Positions 10,665 through 21,537 of a stretch of DNA of 64,000 bases are shown in pieces. The stretch covers positions 6,976,306 to 7,040,305 of the forward strand of contig OU696573.1 in the NCBI GenBank assembly GCA_916048095.2. Reading direction: 5' to 3'. Every line of letters starts with the position of its first letter. Position 1 is the first letter of the stretch. The position numbers and the translations under genes are program-made. The notes beneath the pieces were generated by a model. The model did not search any database. It worked only from the letters and a program-made list of their open reading frames with translations, and was not told where the DNA came from. This DNA is from Sacculina carcini. Taxonomy: Eukaryota > Arthropoda > Thecostraca > Sacculinidae.

Positions 10665-11760
10665 TAAGAGCACACAGACACTACAACAGTCAAACAATGA
10701 TCCACTGGCTATTTATGCCAGCGAAAAGGTATCACACCTAGGCTTAAATAGCTGGTAGGTGTGAAAGTAGTGCTGGCTGTCAAAGAGGCGAGCCGAGTTT
10801 CGCTCCAACCGGGGGCATAGTGAGTTTACATGACACAATTCTCTTTGGGCTGAAATTTGTGTATTGTATATGAAATATTCGTTGTTCACCAATACTGACG
10901 CACAACGAGCTCGAGCGAATCACACATGTCTTGCTGAACAACACGTTATAACAATGACACATCCGATACACCGAACAAATGTTACTCAAAGCAGGCGTCG
11001 ACAAATGCAGATACTAACTGTATTGAATTATACTATGGAAATTCAATGTCGACACACAGAGTGGATGAGCGTGTAATGATAGATATTGTGTCAAAAAATG
11101 TAACAGCCAGTGAGGAAAATGTCCAAAAAACTTATAATTTTCTACAAAACGCAGGAGACATCAAACTTGGCTCTACGTGATAAGCCGGAGAGTGACAAGC
11201 CCGCGCAGCTGCAGCAACATCACGCTGTGTACCAATTCAAAAGCAACATCGAGAGGTGTGGATCTCACACATATAATGAAAATGACGACAACGCTGTCGC
11301 GGCGGCTTGGCTTGCCACCTCAACAGCGGTGTTATAAAGAACTTCAGTCTGGTTCACGACATAAAAATCATACATGAATATATTGTCGAAGGAACGGAGG
11401 TTTTGGCGCGCGAAAACGACGCACGGCGACTGTGCATGTTAAAGTCAGTGTCATGTCATGCCAGCTCACCGACCTTCCCGTTGCAGCGAAGCTCGGCACG
11501 CCCATGCGACAGCCAGCTAACACCACTTTCCCACCTACCAGATGTACGCATCTAAGAGTGTTACCTTGTCGCTGGCATAAATATCCAGTGAATAATTGCT
11601 TGACTGTTGTAGTGTCTATGTTTATAATATGCGTTCTTTTGTGAGTTGTGTCTATTGTCTGATGATGGAAGCCGTGAACTCCGAAACGTTACGTTGTATG
11701 GGCAAGTTGTTGAATTGTGAATGCTTGAGTAGAAGCAATCAAAATTTGCTAGATACATCG
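10665..11760. repeat. Inverted-repeat element, possibly Penelope-like
   Basis: The region at about 10680-10850 reappears inverted at about 11440-11645. Shared landmarks include GACACTACAACAGTCAA, TATTTATGCCAGCGA and GCCGAG(T/C)TTCGCT. Just beyond the right arm lies CTGATGATGGAAGCC, then CCGAAACGTTACG (11658-11696). This CTGATGA...GAAAC layout occurs in terminal repeats of Penelope-like elements and in hammerhead ribozymes. The spacer of about 590 bp has no RT motif, so this is a non-autonomous or deleted copy. The family assignment is an inference. Confidence 0.5.
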
Positions 11761-11764
11761 AATT

Positions 11765-13035
11765 GACCAGGAAGAAAATTGCGATATAAGAATCAGTAAT
11801 TCAGCTTAATATCGTTTGCAAACACGAAAATTTACCTACTGGCTACTGTGATCATCCAAACTCCTACAGTGTTAATTTGAATATATGTGTTGTTGATCTT
11901 GTCCGCATCTTGTTTTTACAACATGAATAGACCTGAAATAACAACACATATGCGGAGCAGATCACATAAGCAAAAATATTGCAAAATGTATCGTGTATGA
12001 ACACCACAGAGGCACCACCCCAGGCGGATTATCGTGCCATGCCGTGCCATACGACTTCGATTCTGAAGTAGAATATGGTCGACCACGCTTCCACCTAGCG
12101 GCAACACAAGGAAGCTGGATCAGGAATTCCACAGCCTCGTAGGCTGTACATGATCACTAGCATATCCCGCCGATCTATGCCAAACCCGCAAATAATGACA
12201 TCACATAATCTTGCCGTCTGTGACACACATGTAAACAATCTCTGATATTCACACGCACACAGACAGGCACACACCGAGACAGACGCACACGCACGCACAC
12301 GCACACAGAGGGCTAGATTTGTGAACATACCTCCCAATGGTACAGGATATGCTGCTATCGTGCAGTATCTCACATTGGACGATGTGGGATTGTGAACACT
12401 CTTGTCTAAATGTGTGGGTGCATGTGTGTTTGTGTTTGTGGCCGCGATCTAGAGACGCTGCTTTCCAAAAATCTTATAGCAGCTGACGCGAATCACAGCG
12501 TTGAACAAACACAAACGCAACCGTCACAAGCTCATCAGGTATGCAGGTCACGCATAGCATCCTCCGCGCCGAATGCTATTAAATTCGGGCGCAGGTAATA
12601 CGAATGGCTATCGAAAATTGTTGCAAGTGGTTCAACCACTCAGAAGCAGATATATGATTTTTAGATATGGTCTTTTTTATGTAAACTTTTATGATCCATA
12701 TGAAAATATGTATGATTGTATTGAGTGAATCATTTTTAAGGTAGTATGTATTAGGGTAATAAGTATGAGGTAAACATTTACCAAGACAGTGGTACAGTGC
12801 ATGTGGGCGCGCCTTTGCGCATAATTCAAATTAGTCGACTTGTAGTCAAACATGAACATGAAATATAATAGATTGCTGAAATCGCGTGATAAAAAATAGT
12901 TGTGCAAGGACAAGTTTACAGAAAAATTCACAAATCAATACAGAAAGATTTCTGTCGACAAGTCTAATGTACGTGAAGAATAAATGACGTATTTTGGATT
13001 GGAGTAATTTTATCAGAATTTCTTTAATTCTAAAT
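11765..13035. other. Gene-free stretch with CA and TG tracts
   Basis: Imperfect CA repeats at 12250-12310 and a short TG tract at 12417-12440. No recognised ORF or TE ends. Confidence 0.4.
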
Positions 13036-13036
13036 A

Positions 13037-13803
13037 TAATCGATCATCTAAATAGCGGACCTCCAAATTGCAGAATCCTCCAAATATCGGAATACTTCCT
13101 TGGTCCCGATAAAAATTCTATTAAATACGTGTTAATTACACTTCCGAATATCATAATTCAAATAGCGGAAACCTACAAATAGCGGAGTAATGTATTGGTT
13201 CCCTCTCATATAGCACACCACCAAATAGCGGAAAAGGATGGTTATATGTGATTGTAAAATGAAGGATGTGTGAAATATATTGACTCCAGCTTGTCGAGTG
13301 ACAACACTTGACTGTTGCTGACTTGTTGGTAGAAACCAGCGACTTATTAGGACCGGCCTTAGGCATAGGCAAACTAGGCGGCCGCCTAAGATTAGGCGGC
13401 GCCTAAGACCTCAGATTGGAGTAGGGGCCTTGCACAGGAATCACACGGTAATATAGACCTTCCTGTAACATTTAGGATTCCGATTATTATTGCATCAGAG
13501 TTTAATGATGTGTTCAACATTGATAAAACGAATCTCTTGCAAACTTCTGCGTACCAAAACCATGACTTCTAGGGGACAGCGCCACGCAGCTGAATAATTC
13601 CATGGGGTTATGAGCAATATTGGTAGAATTATTTGAGAAATATGCAAACTGGAAATAATGCATCAAAATTTAGTGAAAAATGAAAAATTTACAGAAAAAG
13701 GTCGATATACACTGCTGCAGAGAACACTTTTGAATAGCGGAAATCTGCAAATAGATCATGTTTTTTTCGGTCTCTTTGAGTCTGCTACTTCGAGGGCCGA
13801 CTG
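13037..13803. mobile_element. pogo/Tigger-like non-autonomous element, 767 bp
   Basis: The right end inverted is CAGTCGGCCCTCGAAG. The left end TAATCGATCATCTAAATAGC is a decayed version of the CAGTCGACCCTCCAAATAGC consensus seen in other copies. TA flanks both sides. Many internal repeats of AAATAGCGGA occur near the left end. A segment at about 13353-13430 with GGCCGGCCTTAGGCATAGGC is shared by the copies at 40296 and 54838. No transposase. Confidence 0.72.
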
Positions 13804-13934
13804 TAATTGTATGTGGAGTAATTCAATCATAAGTTGTAAGCTTTGACATTGCTGCGAACTTATTCGAAGTTATGGTCCGAGATTATATGTATTGTCATAT
13901 TAACATATAATCGTACAAAACATATAGTCGTATC

Positions 13935-14119
13935 AAGAGCCGTTGCGAGGAATTATGGGCCCCCCCCCCCCGAATGCAACACTTGGGGCCGCCATTATAA
14001 ATCAATTAGAAAATAATGAATGTATTAATTAGACATAATCACATAATACGTGAAGCAACGGGGCCTCAACTTTCGGGTCCCCCCGGCCGGGTGGTACGGG
14101 GGCGGTTGCTACGGCTCTG
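13935..14119. mobile_element. hAT MITE, CAGAGCCG family (copy 1)
   Basis: The right end inverted reads CAGAGCCGTAGCAACCGCC. The left end AAGAGCCGTTGCGAGGAATT has one mutated terminal base. The flanks are GTCGTATC and GCCGTATC (7 of 8). The family recurs at 31052 and 36844 and, partially, at 58840. Confidence 0.85.
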
Positions 14120-14559
14120 GCCGTATCAGCTTTCTCGAGTTTTCTTTAAATGTTTGTTTTCAAATGTCCAAATGTCGAACATCATATAAAAACTTTATTT
14201 CAAATGCACAATTATTATTTCATAATAATTGTTGTCCTGTTTTCAATCCACTTGCACCAGTAGGTGTACAGCATATAGTGTTCAGACTTCCATAGGTCAT
14301 TATGGCTGTGTTTGTCAAAGTATTATGTCAAAATATTATGATAAGCTTGGAATGTTCTAAAGCTGATAGTAATTGCGTATCGAATTTTTTACTTCATCCC
14401 AATAATTTAGTGGTAGTAGTAGTATAATTACACGAATTCCGCAAAGCCATTTTTCATTCGTGCTGACAATAGATATAAACGGATTATACAAGATATAAAA
14501 CTACGAGTGGCATTTCAACGATGAAAAACAATGAAAGTACATGATCTCAAAAGACATAC
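14120..14559. other. Gene-free stretch
   Basis: Nothing recognised. AT-rich, with a short TAG microsatellite near 14412. Confidence 0.4.
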
Positions 14560-15440
14560 ACAATCATCTACACGTCCGCTCACACACACATGCTCACACG
14601 CACACACACACACACACAAACACAAGCGCACGCGCAGCTCATCGTTGTGATACCTTGTTATATTATCTGGTGACGCGACACCTAAACTGTGTTCTGGTGG
14701 CTCCAAATCTAGTTGGGGTATCTGAAGCAGACCACCCACTGTAGCACGGGTATTTCTAAGGGATTTCTGCTCACAAGGTTCAAACAACTCGCCCAGCTGC
14801 CTCGAAGCGCAGTGGTCGTTCAGAGATAGGTGAACATTCCGCAGATCCCGTCGACTGATCATCACCTAGATGGATGGCCAGCAGAGCGTGCGGAGTGCAA
14901 GGGAGACATGGCCATACTTGCGGATACCAAATATGAGATTGGCAGAAAATCTCAGGACGCCGCTCAGCTTGTCCAGGTCACCGCGTCACAGCCCCCCCCC
15001 CCCACACAGACATGCAATACTGCATCCTGGTGAAAACATGGGCCGCGATGAACGCTGGACCACATCAGGGGTGAGTGAGCGTCGAATAATGCTGATAGAA
15101 ATTAGCAGGCTGTTGCAGCGTCGCACCAACTCACTGACATGACTTCCCCAGTAGAGTTGGCTGTCGAGCTGAACGCCAGCACTCGCATGACCGGCTCCGC
15201 TGCAATGGTGGTGCCATTGAAGCGAAACTGCACTGGTGCTGCTCGTAGAATTGAAGCACGGATACTGCATAACAAGGCCTTGGTCTTGCTAGCATTCACA
15301 TGGAGCCCATTTGTCTTGAACCAAGAGTTCAGCGCGCACAGGTCCTCCTTCATGCGTCGCTCCATGCACCTGAGTAGATCCGGCATTTAGGGAGCTGTCA
15401 GCACCAGGGTGATGTTATCGGTATAGCAGTAGACCTAATA
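14560..15440 (-). pseudogene. LINE reverse transcriptase relic (palm, thumb and C-terminal region)
   Basis: From 15440 downward the minus strand reads YTDNITLVLTAP, the YxDD-like catalytic box with the second Asp changed to Asn. It continues with LNSWFKTNGLHVNASKTK and, after a frame change near 15185, GVQLDSQLYWGSHVSELVRR. After further shifts it gives FSANLIFGIRKYGHVSLALR, the conserved post-RT block. The part at 14865-14650 continues with KSLRNTRATVGGLLQIP, matching the usual C-terminal block of CR1/L2/Jockey-type LINEs. A CA tract lies at 14595-14625. Several frameshifts and stops make it non-functional. Confidence 0.82.
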
Positions 15441-16115
15441 CAGTAATGGCAAATACATTTTTAATAACGTGCGCATACGCAGTGAAATATTCTGTCTATA
15501 GTATGTAAATAAAAATTGGGACCAGTTCTTTATATTTGTGAAACATATATGTTATGTTCAGTACAAGCACATAAATATATATACAAAAACATGTAATGAT
15601 ATATAGGAAAAATATATAGCCATATATTTTCCAGCCTATAGCAGTAAAAATTCCTTCCGATTTGTGAGGAAAGCAACGTTTTATCACTGTTGTATTTTTC
15701 AGCGCCTTCTCCTCAAATGACGCTTGCAAACAGCGTGCAATGTCATCTCGTAATTGCATACAACGCTGCAACGCTACCATGCAACGCTAAGCAACATACA
15801 ACAGCGTACCAGGCGGCGCCAAGGCTCTTGACGTGTATGCCGTGTATGAAGTGAGGCGAGCATTACAAATGCACATGCAATACCAATGTAGCGATACCTC
15901 TCATTCAACAACATTTGCGCAAAATTACACCGAACTCGAGCTCTAATAGGTGCAGATATTTATGAAAATTCCAGTATTATTCGTAAATCAGTGAATACGC
16001 GCTGAATTCCCCGTTGTTTGCGGCACAGTATTATGTAATCAAATAAAGTATATATTATTTTATATATATTATTCTAGTACATATTATCTAATGTTTCAAA
16101 ACTTTTACTTATGTA
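15441..16115. other. AT-rich gene-free stretch
   Basis: No domain-bearing ORF and no repeat ends recognised. Confidence 0.4.
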
Positions 16116-16330
16116 CACTGTGTCTCAAAAAATGTACTCACTCTTAGAATGACGGAGAAAGTTGTATTTATGAACATAGAGCGAAATGAAATAACGTCGA
16201 ATACATGAGAGAGATGTAATTGAAGAATCATGTTCGAAAATGTTCAAACTGATGACCATTATTGTCCAGACAAAGCTGATAACGCGCACCAAGGGATTCG
16301 CAAACGTCGCGATCGTATTTATGTAAATAT
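16116..16330 (-). pseudogene. mariner-like element 3' end relic
   Basis: A TA is followed by CACTGTGTCTCAAAAAATG, a terminal repeat of a type common in Tc1/mariner elements. Reading the minus strand from about 16325 toward it gives RDVCESLGARYQLCLDNNGH then QFEHF, resembling the C-terminal tail of mariner transposases. The other end is not found. Stops follow at once, so only a short tail remains. Confidence 0.5.
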
Positions 16331-16805
16331 GCATCTAATGTTTCTTAAATATATGTTTTTTAACTACATCTATTTAATTTAACTCTTAACATATCAATTT
16401 ACATTTAAATATAATTATATAAGTTCAACAAGATACTAACATATATAGTCCAAAATTATAGTTTAACGTTATTAACATGTGTTTGTATTTTAGGTGCTCA
16501 AAATTCACATGGGAGATACGATTCACTTGATATATTTTTGGGCCCTTATTGGTATTACTGTGAATTTTTGCTTGTAATTCTAACGCTGTTCACCAGTGAT
16601 GTGAGTCTGTCTCGCTCACAGTAAATAGCTCTGTCTATGGACCTGGTCATTAAGGTATTGTTCGCATCAGATGCGTTTGCCTCATATATCAGTATTGTCA
16701 AACAATTCCAGGCCAGGAGTTTCTACTGGAGGTGAATCAGTCATTGATTTGCGAACTAACACACTGGCCTACCAGCTCAGTCAGAACTAATCAAACAATT
16801 ATTAC
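16331..16805. other. Gene-free stretch
   Basis: Nothing recognised. Confidence 0.4.
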
Positions 16806-19229
16806 TAGGGTGACCTTTTGTTGCAAATGCAACTTTTTGTATCATAGACTCTACTCATGCTGAAAAGCCCAAAATACGTTTATTGTTTATCTGAGGTAAG
16901 TATTGAGTGAGTTTCAAATGCAACTTTTTGCAACTTTTGGTTTTTAGCGCAACTTTTGCAACTTTTCGTTTTTAGCGATACTTTTGCAATTTATTCGTTT
17001 TTGAGGGGAAGTTTTTTGGCTTGAGAACAAGTTATTGAACTTTATGATCAGTTTTTACACTTCAAATACAGTTAATAGTTCTTGAAGCTGTTTAATACAA
17101 ATAAAATTGACGCATTGTCAATGCAAACTAAATACATGTGTTTGAAAGGCGTGTGACGTACCCGTGTGAGTTGGTAGGAATTATGTGTGCGTGTTAGTGT
17201 GTGCGCCCACATCGACAAAGAGGAGCGCTCTGATCGACATAGGCACGTACATTTGTCCATCTAAAATTTACAATGGGTTGATAGGGCAACGGTTGAATGC
17301 TGGTTAGTGCGCTGGTGATAGTTTGTGGGTGTGTCTGTTGATTGTTCATAATGCCTAAGTGTGCTCCATCCGAGAAGGCTAAATGCCAAGCCATTGTGCA
17401 AAGGTATCCCGATGAATTCCAGCTTACGCCCAAAGGAGATTTGTTTTGCAAATACTGTGTAAGTTCGATAGACGGAGAGAGGAAATATTCAGTGGACAAG
17501 CACAGAGGATCATCTAAGCATCAAGCAAAAATGAGCAAAAAATCATCGCAGAATGAACAGTTATTCATTCCGAAGCACAGAGATGATATTATTGATCGAG
17601 CCTTTATCTCGGCCGATATACCACTGAAAAAACTCCGCGATCAAAAGGTGCGCGAGCTGTTTGAGTTCATGGGGCAGTGTCCACTATCTGAATCAGCATG
17701 TCGTTCTCGTGTTATGGAGATGGCTGACAAGGAACTGCAGGACATGATCGACAGACTGTCGAACTTGGAGTAGTTTTTCGTGGCCGATGAATCAGAAGTA
17801 AACGGAACCAAGTTCCTCAGTGTCCTGGCTGGCAACGTCTCTGAACCTACAAAACATATTTGGTTCACTGTAAACCCGTCTCCAGTGTGAACAACCATTG
17901 AGCACATAGATGACGCTGTCAAAAGAGTTGAATTTCAATAAAGCAAGGTTGTCCTGCTCATTTCAGATGCTGCCAGGTACATGGTGAGTGCAGGCAACAC
18001 ACTGAAGAAGCTTTACCCGCGTCTTTCTCATGTCACCTGTGTTGCACACCTTTTACACAACTGTGCTGAGAAGGTCCGAGGAGTTTGCCAGTGTAGACAC
18101 ACTCATCGTTCGAGTGAACGCTGCTACTACTAAAAATCGGAGTCGCCAAAACGCGTTCAATACCATAGGATGTCCACCGCAACCTGTTGTCACACGATGG
18201 GCAAGTTGGTTGAACGCGGCGTTTTCTAAGGCAGAAAATTTGCCAGAGGTTAAAGAGATTGTGTCTGGCTTTGAAGGAGATCTTTTGGTGTCTCGAGCCA
18301 AGGAGGCACTTGGGAATGCAACAATCATCGAATACCTGGCTGCGATCAAGCGGAACTACGTTGAGCTCGCTAGGTTTTCCCAGAGTCGAAAGCCCCTATT
18401 ACACATTAAAAGCAGCGTTCAGTGATTTGACCAAGCTCAAATTCGGTGAAGATGCTGATCTCAAACAATATCTCACCAAAAGAATCGAGAAAAACATAGA
18501 CCTGAAGGCCATTCTGAAGTACGACCGCAGTAACATCTCACCAGCGCTGTATGTGAGTCTGCAGCATTGTGAGGCAACATCTGTTTCAGTTGAAAGGTGC
18601 TTCAGCATGCTGAACAAGTTGCTTGCAGACGACCGGACCTTTGATAAAAAAATGTTGAGGCCTATTTGAGGATGTATTACAATTCTTCTGACTGATTATG
18701 TATTCGCATACAAATATATTTTCTGTTTTGAGTTATTCTTGCTCTATATAAAGTTGTATCTGGTTTTGATTAATCTGGAGCCAACTAGATTGCATTCTGA
18801 ATACCAACTTTAGAGCAACAACGCTAGCATATGGTTCTTGAATCAATTTGGGATATTTTTTAGTGGCTTGATTAACTTAAACATTGATTCTAGACGCTAA
18901 ATGTATTGATATTTAAAAAACAATTACATTGAAATTCAACAACGGAATAATAGTTCGTCACGATCAATATACATATATTTTAGGGTCCGCGCTCAAAGAA
19001 AAACAAATTTCATTACAAAATATATGAAAATGCTAAAGTTAACAGGAACTTATCCCAAAATGCTCATACTCAAAATCTTAGAACATTTGTCAAACAATTC
19101 GTTACTCGAACATTCACAACAATTTTTAGTGTTGTTTTCGAAAACAAATGAGTGCAACTTTTTAGCGCAACTTTTTTAATTTCTTAGCGCAACTTTTCTT
19201 GATTTTTAGCGCAACAAAAGGTCACCCTA
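16806..19229 (+). mobile_element. hAT transposon with TAGGGTGACC ends (2.4 kb)
   Basis: The left end TAGGGTGACCTTTTGTTG is matched exactly by the inverse of the right end (19212-19229). Both subterminal zones are packed with GCGCAACTTTT/GCAACTTTT motifs (16915-16990 and 19150-19215), likely transposase-binding repeats. The flanks ATTATTAC and CTCATTAG agree at only 5 of 8, so the insertion is old or its duplication eroded. It carries a broken BED-finger transposase on the plus strand. A related end is at 45844. Confidence 0.82.
17351..18668 (+). pseudogene. BED-finger hAT transposase, frameshifted
   Basis: The ATG at 17351 opens about 140 codons to a TAG at 17771. This part has a C2H2-type BED-like finger (FCKYC, then DKHRGSSKHQ). 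The layout resembles the hAT-derived CGG-binding protein family. Coding similarity continues in shifting frames: LISDAARYMVSAGN near 17962 and LSHVTCVAHLLH near 18024 (the conserved H of hAT cores), then RWASWLNAAFSKAENLPEV near 18199. Near 18562 comes QHCEATSVSVERCFSMLNKL, the hAT C-terminal dimerisation motif. It ends at the TGA at 18667. At least four frame breaks or stops prevent a full protein. The open N-terminal segment could still yield a small DNA-binding peptide, but nothing shows that it does. Confidence 0.82.
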
Positions 19230-19533
19230 CTCATTAGAGAAAATGAAATAATGCACATTAAATATTGTGTTGATCAGCTGCAAATCTAAATCATTTGAGA
19301 TAGGTGGATTGAACTTAGTGATTCCCTTTTGGCCGATCCATACATCAAACACCGAATATATTTAATGAATTTATTGACCAGCACGCAATCTGAAATGCTG
19401 TAGTGGCGTGTGTGTGGGTGTGTGGGTGCGTGTGTGTGTGAATTTCTAGCCAGGCTCAAAGCCTCTTGTGGAATTCACCGGATCAGCCGATGCCGTTAAA
19501 ATATCGCGTTGGCGCAAATTTGTAAGTTCGGTG
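19230..19533. other. Short gene-free gap with TG tract
   Basis: A TG/GGGTG tract at 19408-19440. Otherwise nothing recognised. Confidence 0.4.
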
Positions 19534-20908
19534 GTGGGAACTAGAGATGCGACCTAAAAAAGCGATGGTTTTAAAAAAAACGTTTCTTTTACCAAAAAAA
19601 ACCTCGACCAAAAGAAACACCTTTTTTGGTTTTTTTTAAGAGTCATGCAAATAATTCAAATCATGGAAATCTTATATTTGGGATTTTAAATGAATTATTT
19701 TTATCACCACATGAGTTATTCATGCTATTAGTGACCTTATCAAATTGAATTATCATTAAATATGCACAATAAAATTGATATAATATGTCTGAAAGTCCTA
19801 ATATCATTGTTGCACGGTACTCTGCGGCACTTATATGTACAGTACAGCTTTGCATTCAATTATTGAGTTAATCATTGCGTAAGAAAGCAGGGCTTGATAA
19901 CCGTTTTTTATGTTAAAAACTGAAACTGTTAAAAAAACAACAGGTGGCATAACTTTTTTTCTTTTTCAAACATTGCCTTTTTCCTCCCAGAAATGAGCTA
20001 CGTTTATTACAATAACTTTCATCATTTCATTCAGCAGATCAATTATTTGCAAATATATATGCACAAACACTGCAAATATTTACACAAAGACTACAAATAT
20101 ACAAACAAACTTAGTGTCCCTAATGAGACTACGAATAAAAGCGGATCGCATTATTCAGAGTGGCAATCCTGACCAGGAAAACGAGCAATATTTTCGTGTA
20201 GGAAAAAAATGAATGAGGAAATATATTTAATGCACAAAAAGGTATTTGAAAACAAATAACTACATCAAAGAAAACATCATCCATAAAACAAGTTAAAAAA
20301 AGTTATTAATAAAATACCAATTAATTTGATTTAACTTTCCTTGATCTGCCGCCATTTTTTTCAAAATCTCTACAACTACGAAAACCGTTTTTCAAAAAAA
20401 TCGATTTTGAAAAAACCACGGTATAAAAAACAGTTAAAATCAAGTGGTTTAACCAGCCGCTTATACCAGCAGGCTACTTGATATAAAAAGGTATTTGAAC
20501 GTACATCAATCAAATCTATCTTCAATAGAGACTGATCTAGAAAGCATTTTTTAATTAATAAGTGTAAATTTAAATTAACGTTTGTCAAAAAAACACGTGA
20601 CCAACCAATTTACTTGTCTTGTTCTGCTGTCAACATTTTCTGAATATGTACATGAATAAGACGAATTTAAAACAAGTTTTACAAACATTATTGCCATTTT
20701 TCATAAGAAAAACATGTTTTATTGAAAAAAACATGATTACTCAATGAATTTGTTTTGTTCTGCTGACAAAATATTTCAAAAATCGACATAATCAAAACCA
20801 TCATTAAAAAACATGGTTTTCTCAATGAAAAAAACCTAAACCACCGGACCCGGATGCACTTTCAAACTGTCTCCTGGGATATTTATTGATAATTTTTTTT
20901 ATACTATT

Positions 20909-21215
20909 TGTTATGAAAGATTGGCCTCAACGATAGGCTTTATTCATCACAAAACACACATCTCCTGAAACAAAAGAAAGTACAAATGGATATGTGAACC
21001 ATAAAACGTTATATATACAGGATAATTGTAAGTACACAATTAAACAAAATGATTGCCCAAAATGAGCTATTTACAGAATATTTAATACAGAAATATACCC
21101 GGAGATGTGCACGCAAAACACGATGGTGAAAGACAAAATATGTTGTTGTTGTTATACAGAAAATACCCACAGCGCTGCCAGATGAGCGCACAAAAATAGC
21201 CAAGATTTCATAACA
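20909..21215 (-). repeat. 3' LTR of the retrotransposon
   Basis: Begins TGTTATGAAAG and ends TTTCATAACA on plus, a perfect short inverted end. I see no difference from the partner at a constant offset of 3967 bp. Confidence 0.93.
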
Positions 21216-21227
21216 ATCTCCTCCTCT
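21216..21227 (-). promoter_or_regulatory. Polypurine tract
   Basis: The minus strand reads AGAGGAGGAGAT directly before the 3' LTR, the position and composition expected for plus-strand DNA priming. It overlaps the last coding triplet of the downstream frame. Confidence 0.85.
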
Positions 21228-21537
21228 AAAAATCGCAAGCATAGTCTCCAAAACGACTGGGCGGTCTACGGACGCGACTCGACCTTCGGACAGTCTGAAC
21301 CTCATCACCAGCTTCGACTCTACTTTCGTCATTTGCTTCGCCACCAGTCTCACCCGAGTGTCTGGATGCCTGTGGTCCGGAAGGATCTGAGTTTGAAAAA
21401 TCAGTATTCGCCGGAGTGGTAGGGCTCGACGCGTCAGCTCGAGTCGCCGGTTCATTCACAGCATCACTGGAGATAACAGTAGACTCACGATCAGTAGAAA
21501 TATGTGATGGTGCCAAATGTCTTGTAGATACGGTCGT
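21226..21537 (-). pseudogene. In-frame C-terminal extension of Pol after a stop codon
   Basis: After the TAA at 21538-21540 the same frame stays open to the TAG at 21226-21228. It begins TTVSTRHLAPS and ends RRSSRVRRPPSRFGDYACDF. Such an Arg-rich RxSxRxRRPPxRFGDY tail is the usual C-terminus of gypsy-type integrases. The TAA is therefore best read as a nonsense mutation within an originally longer Pol. Readthrough is possible but unproven. Confidence 0.75.
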
